From contig OW240914.1 of the NCBI GenBank assembly GCA_933207985.1, forward strand, positions 282,880,205 to 282,944,204: 64,000 bases of DNA, given 5' to 3'. Of this stretch, positions 55,581-64,000 are shown one piece after another; the stretch's first letter is position 1, and every line of letters starts with the position of its first letter. A program made the position numbers and the translations under genes. The notes under the pieces were generated by a model. That model saw nothing but the letters and a program-made list of their open reading frames with translations. It was not told the DNA's origin and did no database searches. The stretch comes from Pelobates cultripes. Its lineage: Eukaryota; Chordata; Amphibia; Anura; Pelobatidae.

Positions 55581-56519
55581 TATACATATATGTGTGTTAT
55601 GTAAAAATGAGTGGAAGGCGCCAGTCCAATTCTATCCCAAATTAAAGCACTAATATTAGCGTGCCATTTATTCTAAACTACTGTTTTATACATTAGTTTG
55701 AAAAACAAACATCCCAGCACTCGATTGTGTTTGATATTTGTTCTGTAATACCGCAGCAGTGAAGTTAATTTAGAGTAGGAGATGCAGAGCAAACATTGTG
55801 GTCCAGAACTGTCAACATTGTAACTAATAGCAGCAAATGATTATTCTTGTTCACTCATTAATAGAGTTCTCATTTGTACTTCACAGTGGATGTTGCTTAA
55901 AGAATAGCTGGAATCGGCCCATTATTGTATTTAAATAATTGTATAATGAATTTTTAAGTTTAGAAACGGTAAATTAAAGAAGGATTCTCATTTCACGGAA
56001 ACCAAAAGTTCCTACATTTGCTGCAAACCTTCAGACTTTGCAGCTTTTGCAGCGGACTCTTACCAAACCAGGTAGTTGTTACACCATTTGTGATTCTTGC
56101 TCAACTTTTTATAGAACGACTGCACTTATTGCTTAAAGATAATTTTTTAGTGTTGTGTAATAACTTGTAATATCTACAATTTTTTTTTTTCTTTGCAAAA
56201 AAATGGCATATTAATCAGCATCTCCTCTGTTGGGATTTTCAAGCAATGTGAGTTGATCTCCTCCTTGCTCATTAGAATAAATATGTAGGCCGTCTTGGGT
56301 TTTAAAATAAATATAAATGAGAAAGCGCATAACATGTCTTTTGTTTAACGCTGCAGGGGAAAGGTGTGTGCATGTTTGTCTTTTACGAAAGGCTTTGATC
56401 ACTCACTATTGTGAATGCCATGGTGGTTTGCCTTGCGAAAGTGTGTGTTGTGGAATGAGTGCTTTCTGCTTTCAGACCAAACACAAAACAAATTTCTGGA
56501 GTAGTGTGTCGGGGAGAAA
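55581..56519. other. Putative intron sequence, no exon seen
   Basis: AT-rich with no recognised element. The 170-codon frame beginning at 56317 runs into the CT microsatellite and has no domain. Confidence 0.4.
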
Positions 56520-56599
56520 AAATGGAGATTATTTTTTTTTTTTTTTATTTATTTATTTATTTTTATTTTATTTTTTTTTTATTTTTTCTCTCTCTCTCT

Positions 56600-56693
<94 letters not shown>

Positions 56694-56776
56694 CTCCTGC
56701 CCTCCCTCCCCATCCCTCCCTCCCCTCCCTCCCTCCCTCCCCTCCTCCTCCTCCCTCCCTCCCTCCCTCCCTCTAC
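56520..56776. repeat. T-rich, (CT)n and (CCCT)n polypyrimidine tract
   Basis: A T/A-rich run is followed by more than 100 bp of CT dinucleotides, then CCT/CCCT repeats to 56775. The plus strand has very few purines over about 190 bp. Frames here give only Ser/Leu or Pro runs. Confidence 0.97.
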
Positions 56777-58060
56777 ACTCACCTTGTAAGCATGAGAATT
56801 CGTGCAGAGGAGGGGTGGGGGCACAGTGACAGGGAGCTAAATAATTGCCTTGAGGATGTTCTTGTGCTCTATCTAATGCTCAGTTTTCTGCTTACACCTG
56901 TGGCATACAGGTGTAATTCTCAAGATTGATTGACAAGAGGGGCGCTAAATAGGAGAGAGAAAAACTTTTCATTTGAAGCATTTCTGCTTGAACAATGTAT
57001 AGATTAAATGTAATGCTTTTCAGTTTTAATCCAAGTTGTTCTTGGGCATGACAAGGGCACCTCATCCTCGATTGCTATTAATATATTTAAAGATCTCATA
57101 TTATTATTATTTTTAATGCATTATTAAAACCTTTCTAAAACTATAAGATGATACTATAACAAACATTTTATTTTTGTTGCATCAAACTGCCTAATTTTAA
57201 CTAGTGAGTTTTGCATTCAGATTATACAGTATCATAATGTTTTTGACTGTTTGTGAATAACAACCATCAATATGGGCAGGTGATCTAACCTCTCAATGCG
57301 GAATAGATTTTTGTTTTATTATATCTGAGTTTAACTGTATATGACAACATAACCATGAAAACATCTATTAATGAATTCCAGGAGTATAAAATGAACTGTA
57401 AAATCATCTAGAGTAGAGGTTATCAGCAGAGATCACAGTCTATGATTGATATATACTGCCAATATCCTGTTCACTCAAAAGCTCGTTAAGTCCCTATGAT
57501 AGAAGAGCATTGTAAATGTTTATTATTGGGATGTTATAATTACCCCAATACTATGTCCGTAGAGGGCTACTTGCCTGGTTCCCTTTCATATCCTCTTTTA
57601 CAAACATTTTGTCCTAGCATCTTTGCTAGTGCTTGGAATGACATCATCCATAGACCAACATGGATGCCTTAATTCGGGTTAACTTTAAAATAATAATTTC
57701 CTTTTTATCAATTCTTTAAATTTAGCTAGTAGATCAAGACTACAGCGGTTTGCTGACGGCATGGAATATGCACCAATTACAGGGCAGTACATATAGTGTG
57801 CTCCTACAAAGGTTTTAACAATTATAGGAACCTTCTAAATGCAGACAATCTGGTTCTGCACATTCCTGTTTGAATAGCGCACATTTGTATAAATTACACA
57901 TTATTGTTGCTGTGGGTGATTAACCCAAGAATGTGGTAATCGCCTTTTTTTTTTTTTTTGAGTGTTTTGCAATCGCTTACAGGTAAACAGAATGTAGGGT
58001 GTAAATGAACAATTTTTAAATTTGTGGCATTTGATTTGAAATGTCTCAGAAGGCTTCTTG
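56777..58060. other. Putative intron sequence, no feature recognised
   Basis: AT-rich, no exon, RNA gene or repeat family could be supported. Confidence 0.4.
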
Positions 58061-58068
58061 TTCTAGGT

Positions 58069-58204
58069 CAGTGGTAGGCAACCTTCCACACTGCAGCTGT
58101 TGTGGACTACATCTCCCATAATGCTCTTGCAGCCATAATCCTAGCAAAGCATCAGGGGAGATTTAGTCCACAACATTCAGAGTGCCGAAGGTTGCCTACC
58201 CCTG
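58069..58204. mobile_element. hAT-type MITE with 8-bp target duplication
   Basis: The 136-bp element has ends CAGTGGTAGGCAACCTT and AAGGTTGCCTACCCCTG. TTCTAGGT flanks it at 58061-58068 and 58205-58212. The interior ACTACATCTCCCATAATGC is the usual centre of this family. Confidence 0.95.
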
Positions 58205-58212
58205 TTCTAGGT

Positions 58213-59739
58213 GGTTCAATATGCTGTAGATTAAGTGTGACCTCAACGTTACACCCATCAGTCTAGGGTACGTGGGATTAGATCAGAGTATATCATCAGT
58301 AGTATGATTATTGATGAGTACCAAACATATATAGATAACTATGGCGGGTAGTGTTTTTTACATAGCGGGTCTAATTGGATTTTCTCCTGAAAGACAGGCT
58401 GGCTTTGAGTTCCACCATCGGAGAGGTTGGGGGTGGATAACTTTGTAGCCGAAAGAAATGTGGTGGGTTTACTAGAATTCTTTCAAAATCAGGTTAGTCT
58501 TCTACAATTCTGCTAAAAATTCCTCGATATTCTTATGAGTTACACATGTGGAAATGTTCCCCTTCCTGTTATCTCCAAGGACACATCTCTTGGCTGAGTA
58601 TTTCAGTTGTAATCTAACAAATGCTGCCTAGTTGGCTTAGAGAAGAGTCATCTTCCCTGACAAGAAAATCAAGATTGTGAACCGGTTTAGAATTGCGATG
58701 TGAAGGGTTCCCAGAGTGAGTAATTGATAGGGTGAGTGTAATCACATGGAATTGTCCTGTGTGCCTCCTTCAAAGACACCCAAAGTCGTAATGCAGGATC
58801 CGTTGCCACGTCAACTATTGATAAGAGAAGTAGCTTGACCTAGCCATTAGGTAACCATTATGCAGGAATATTTTGAAGAAAAAGAATGTCTATGAAACAT
58901 ATTGTTCCCCTGCTTTTTTGTTCTCTCTTAAAAAAACCAAAACAAAAAAAAATATGTGACACTACCATTAAATTGAGACAGGGCAGGCCCATGAATTTAG
59001 AGGGACAGTACGGAGTTCAAGCTCTTATACCGCCATCACGGTTTATTTCCTTCTAGTTACTCCCAACCGCATCTTATTTTATTCACCTCATATGTTGCAT
59101 GTCATTAAAATAATTTTCTCTTACAGTATCAAATCGGCACACTTAAACTTTCACCATTTCGGAGATCCATTCTGCCCGATGAAGTTGCTTTGGTCAAGTA
59201 ACAATTGGTTCTAGCTCATTACTGCATTAATTGTTTGGGGAGAGTGACCGCTCTGTATTCTACAGCTCAACTTTTGTCTTACTTTTCTTTTCAAATATAG
59301 CCTCTAATACTTGCAATGGGAACTCCTGGTAAAAATATCAAAAATAGTGATCTAGAAAAAGAGAAAAATAAGAAACAATAACTCCATGCAGCCTGTATCC
59401 AGCATAAAACACTCCTGTTGCCACTGCTTGCTTGGTCCTGCTAAATAAAGCCTTCCTGGCACATGGAGAAGCCAGGGAAGTTGAGAATGAAGAATTGGAT
59501 GGATACATAAGGGCACGCCACTGTTAGATGATAGAGAGGCCACCCTGCGAGTGTTATACTGTAAGGAAGCTTCTGGCAGAATACCTTTTGTTCAGTGTTT
59601 GGGCAAGGCCATCCAGTAAATGTCTTTGGGATTCCTGCCATCGGATTTTCTCTCTCTCAGTACATAAAGTTTGTTTCAACGTTGGGGCCCTATTTATATC
59701 TTTGTCTTCTTCTGCCATATATTCTCTTTGCCAGTCTCT
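58213..59739. other. Putative intron sequence, no feature recognised
   Basis: No exon or repeat family was supported. Short frames on both strands lack domains and splice context. Confidence 0.4.
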
Positions 59740-60400
59740 GTTGCAGGGACAGGGTTAAAAATAAAGTAGTTTGTGTCTGTTTTGGTTACCGAATGAAATA
59801 GAACTTTGCTGGCTTCTATTGCAGTGACATAATTAACCCCTTCATTACAAGGTGCTAGGCAAATCACTTTCTTATCATGACAATCCTTAAGAGTAATCTG
59901 TCATGAAGGGGTTAAGAAGAACTTTTTAAAGGCCTGTGTTGCGGTGACAGGATTAACCCCTTATTTTATGACATGACAGTGCTGGTTAGTTATGTATACT
60001 AGGGGGTTAAATTGGATTTTGCAGTTTCGAGGTGAATTTAAAAACATCCACAGCTGTTAAACTCCTGCCTAGCTATTGATGGACCAAAACTTTCCAAATT
60101 CTATGTATGCAGTTAAGGTCAAAATAATGGGAGTCCAGTAATATCTGGGGAAACGGAATTTGACGACCCAGTCTGTTTCAATGAGAGAATTAAACAAAAA
60201 ATGTACTGGCCCATGTCGCAGTAGTAGTAATAAATTGAGCTGTTCTGGCCCACGTTCTAAGGGCAGGATTAAGTACATAGTAAATGTCCACTGCTACAGA
60301 GACAGGATTAAATAAATACAAATTTATTGGTCCTCTGGTGCATTGAGGTAGAAGTTAATAAATAGAAATGTACTGCTCGCTGTTCCAGTGACAGGACTAA
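59740..60400. repeat. Decayed tandem array, unit about 41 bp
   Basis: GCAGTGACAGGATTAA-like boxes recur near 60182, 60222, 60262, 60301, 60345 and 60387, about 41 bp apart. More divergent relatives occur near 59750, 59821 and 59945. Spacers often read AAATGTACTGGCCC. Confidence 0.7.
59833..59915. mobile_element. Short TTAA-flanked palindromic element
   Basis: TTAACCCCTTCATTACA and TGTCATGAAGGGGTTAA form inverted ends, each with TTAA. It is 83 bp long and lies inside the tandem array. A piggyBac- or Kolobok-type MITE is likely. Confidence 0.7.
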
Positions 60401-61192
60401 AGGGGCATTCTAAAAATTTCAGCCACAACCGCTCACTGTGATGGTTACGCTGCCCAGAGTCCCCTGACTATGTCCATTGATTTAGCATCAAGCCATTTAA
60501 GAATGGGACCACATCGGTCTGGCAGCATGAAACATATTAAATTAACCCTTTCACCTTATCAGCGTCCGCTTTGTCCAACATGTATGTTATTGTAAGGAAC
60601 TGATAAAGTAGGATTGTTACCCTGTATTTCATATTTTACCCCTAACGGCTGAGCTGCAGTAGTGCAGTGAATCCCTAGGTAATGCTAGACATTGGATAGA
60701 TACGCCACTGTAATGTGGTTGTCTGGATGTAAGACAACTTTATAGTTTTAGGCTGCTTTAAGTCAAACCTAAAGCAGATCAAATATTTAAGTACACTAGA
60801 TTGTGGTCGATCACTATTTCCCCTGTATTAACGTAATCAAAATTCATTCAAATACTTGGCAAGGATGTGATATATTATATGATTTAATAATCCAAGTGCT
60901 TCTTGGCATCTGTGTATACTACCATTTTTTGGATCATGGTTGCTATCGACAGACCTTTTGTATACACTTCCCAGTGCCTTGAAATGCTTCCCTCTTAGTG
61001 ATTCACCCCTGGTATGCAGTGTACATACACAGTGGGACATGGTAGTGTTCAAAAATAAATTCTAAATTATACATTTCAAACCCCTTTCTAAATATATCCA
61101 TCTCCACAAATTGCGTGCACAAATGTACTGAAAGCGTAAACCACCATTAAGAAGAAAAAAAAGAAAACGTTCAACCTTTTTGAGCTATTTTC

Positions 61193-61644
61193 TTAAAGGA
61201 ACACTGTAGCGTTTAAAAACAAAAACAAAAAAAAACTTGTATTTCTAACACTAAAGTTATCCCTGTCTCTGCTACACTCCCCTCCCCTCTCCCAACAATT
61301 AAAGGGTTAAATAATCCTTAAACCACATACCTGATTCCAGCGCCGGTCCCCCTTTGCGTCGGTCCCCTCCTCTGACATCAGCTGATTAGGAGGGGGCCGC
61401 GCATGCATTAGGCCTTCCATTCAATGCTTTCCTATGGTTTTTTTAGAAGACACTGGACGTCCTCATTCAACGTGTGAGGATGTCCAGCGTCGTTTCACAG
61501 AGTTAAACTCTGTGAAACAGCAGGAAACTGTGCATAACCCTGAAACTGCAATGCTTTACATTGAAGGGTTAAGGGAACAGGGACACTGCACCCAGACCAT
61601 TCCAATGAGATTAACTGGTCTGGGTGCCTACAGTATCCCTTTAA
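61193..61644. mobile_element. T2/Kolobok-type MITE
   Basis: TTAAAGGAACACTGTAGCG and GCCTACAGTATCCCTTTAA are inverted with TTAA at both ends. An internal pair CACTGGACGTCCTCATTCAA / GTGAGGATGTCCAGCGTC forms a hairpin. Confidence 0.9.
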
Positions 61645-63470
61645 AGTTCACTACTTCAGTTTTGTATTTGATGTATGTTCTGTAAGATGTGTACATTGGA
61701 TGAGCTCTTTTACACATATAAAACATAGACATTTTCCAGATGCTCCCTTTTTAGTTACAACACAAGATATTTATTTTAAGCGGAAATTTCAGAGAATAAA
61801 CCACATTTCTCTATGGGCATTGCATAGTTTGAATTTTAATATTTATCTTTAAGGAAGTGTAAAAAGGTACAGAATGTTTATAGAAAAAGGAGTTCATTCA
61901 TAAATATATATATATATAGTACTGACTTATAGGGAGATTCCATGTATCTGCAATCTGTAGGCTAGCATTTTTTTTTAATTATTAACACTTGTGTAGTTGT
62001 TGTGTTTTGTTTCTTTGCCTTTTTAAAAAAATGTTAACTATTGTATTAAAACCATAGAATATTACAGGGCTAGTATCGTTAACCAAACCCAATGCAGCTT
62101 TTCAGAGAAAAGGTAACTTTTACATTTCTTCAGACAGCCACTAGAGGGATTTCCTGGACAAGGTCCTGCAGTCTTTGCAAGACCTACAATCAGCATCTCC
62201 ACATTCAGAATGGAGATGCTGAATGCTCCCCATAGAGAATTATTGATTTCCAAACGAGAGAGCACTGGTTGGCTGAGATAATCAAGATTGATGCAGGGAC
62301 TGGGAGCATAAAAACCTGCACGCCAGTACAAATAAGGTAATTATTATATATGTTTTACTTACACTTCCATAACGGAGAGGGGGTGCAATTCTAAATAGAG
62401 AATATAACACTTTTAGCGTTTTATTTTTAATTTATTGTATTTGCATGTAAATGTTGATGCAAATTTCATAATTAACTACAACTCCTAACATATTGAGCCA
62501 GCATTTTGTGCTGAAGGGCTACTGTTACCCAAACTCAAATTGGTCATTTAACTTATTATGTTATACACTACCAGAGTTCTTCATTAAAATTATGCTGGCA
62601 ATTGGATTTAAATTTGAAATTTGCTTTTACGTAGCCAATCTGAAAGTAACTTGGAGAATTTTCCCCGTTGGCTATTTTGGCCTTAATAATTTAAATTCAG
62701 TTTGAATTCCCGACAAATCCTATTCTGTGTTTTGTTTTGTGTTTTATTAAATTAGGAAATGCATGAAAGAACTAGAAGCATGATCTAACATAAAATAAGA
62801 TTTTAAACCTCTTCAAACTTAGTAACCAATCAGAAAGCATCACAGTGCATGCTGGTACACCTTTCTATTCAAAGGGAGAGATACATGATATATGTGCAAG
62901 CAAGTATTTTATTGAAATATGTTAACGGATAGCACTATTATAGTCACTGTGTTAGCATTTACAGGTTTTTGCTCATAGCATCCTTTGCACATGTTTCAAG
63001 GGACGCATTACACGCCTAGACTTGTATTCTTCATGCTAACGAGTTAGCAGAGAGGGGTGATGAATGGAGCTAGACCATGTGATGTACAGATAGGCGATTG
63101 GCCAATGAGCAAACTCTGGGAAGGAAAAAAAAATAGCTTGCTTGGCTGAAAGATTAAAACCGTTGCTAGGTAATGCTTGCTGCCTTTTCCAAACGTACAA
63201 TGCAGTTTTAAAAAATGCATCCATTTAAAAAACAATCTCTCCACTGCAACAGGTTCAAATCAGACTCTTGTCTGTACTCTAGAAAACCAGACTAGCTGAC
63301 AGCGCAGTGAATACAAACTAACAAATGGGTTGCCAGAAATAGAAGTAACTTTAGAAAAGATGTAGGTCTTTTATTACATTTGATTATATATAATGGGGAA
63401 AAGAAAAAAATGATATATCATTTTATGGCAAAACCTTTTTATTAATATTTTAATAAAAAATCTTCCTCAA
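61645..63470. other. Putative intron sequence with a worn MITE near 62064-62400
   Basis: CAGACAGCCACTAGAGGGAT near 62132 and similar motifs are T2-type interior sequence without clear ends. The remainder is AT-rich and unassigned. Confidence 0.4.
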
Positions 63471-64000
63471 ACTTAGACACTATAGTCAACAAAACAACTT
63501 CAGCTTAATGAAGTTGTTTTTTTTGTGTATAGATCATGCCTCTGAAATTTACTGCTCAATTCATTACCATTAGGGAGTAAAATCACTTTTGTTTCTTTTT
63601 ATGCAGCCCTAGCCACACCTCTCCTGGCAATGATTAAATGGACACTATAGTCACCAGTGCAACTACATGTATTCCTGACCCTATAGTGTTAACACCACCA
63701 TCTAGCCACCCTGGGCCCCTCATGCCTCCATAAATATAGCAAAATCTTACTGTATTCAAACCTGAAGCTGTAACTCTGCATGCTGTTTGCCTAAAAATAG
63801 GATTGGCTGAGACTGACAAGGAGGCAGATCAGAGGCAGAGTCAGCATCTCCTCACAGAGATAAATTGAATCAATGAATCTCTGAGGAAAGTTCAGTGTCT
63901 GCATGCAGTGGGAGGAGATACTGAATCACAGGATGCTCGTGCACAGCAGATCTGAGTGGATGGAGGCATATTATGCCTCCATCAACTCAGAAGTCCCTCT
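63471..64000. mobile_element. T2/Kolobok-type MITE sequence running off the window
   Basis: GACACTATAGTCAACAAAAC near 63477 and a second start TTAAATGGACACTATAGTCA at 63634 suggest two adjacent or nested copies. The second is cut by the window end. Confidence 0.7.

Noticed and set aside
56317..56929. 170- and 156-codon frames with Ser/Leu runs
   Set aside because: They are translations of the CT microsatellite.

Overview
The window reads as nuclear DNA of a vertebrate, most likely an anuran amphibian. It is dominated by interspersed repeats. They include TTAA-flanked MITEs starting TTAAAGG (the T2/Kolobok type described in frogs), Tc1-like transposons, CR1- and L1/Tx1-like LINEs, Penelope-like elements (PLEs) with hammerhead ribozyme motifs, and long CA/TG, TA and CT tracts. 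No prokaryotic feature is present. The amphibian assignment is an inference from the repeat content.

Layout. Bases 1-6,670 hold a purine-rich minisatellite, a composite GC-rich repeat, a solo LTR (2221-3104, 5-bp target duplication), a perfect 51-bp-arm hairpin (4688-4799) and a TA-flanked element (5672-6665) built around a TG/CA palindrome. One orphan candidate coding exon lies at 7347-7435. From 8362 to 22347 there is a single old Tc1-like transposon split by a 12.5-kb nest of later insertions: a head-to-head PLE remnant, a CR1 LINE, an L1/Tx1 LINE, a solo LTR (12070-12779), a palindromic PLE fragment (13135-14262) and a near-intact young PLE (15053-20056). Bases 22,350-42,200 are intergenic: a CT-rich satellite, several MITEs, a decayed Tc1 (30331-31906), a CR1 copy with a clean target duplication, and AT-rich sequence.

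The clearest host gene signal is a TATA-less CpG island (about 42240-42620). It contains a start codon in strong context and the first 10 codons of a protein beginning MGNTAHKTLP, followed by a phase-1 splice donor. This matches the N-terminus of NEURL1B (neuralized-like E3 ubiquitin ligase) as I recall it. The remaining 21 kb would be its first intron, with MITEs, a Tc1 relic, a CR1 tail and tandem repeats; no second exon is seen.

The most notable system is the young PLE at 15053-20056 (minus strand). Its 387-bp terminal repeats differ at one base, it has a 12-bp target duplication, and both reading frames are open. ORF1 (253 codons) overlaps ORF2 (reverse transcriptase plus GIY-YIG endonuclease). 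ORF2 has no ATG at its head, lies in the -1 frame, and opens exactly at an in-frame T TTT TTA slippery heptamer. A hammerhead-like motif sits between ORF2 and the 3' repeat. Four hammerhead-like copies in the window share one extra nucleotide before stem II.
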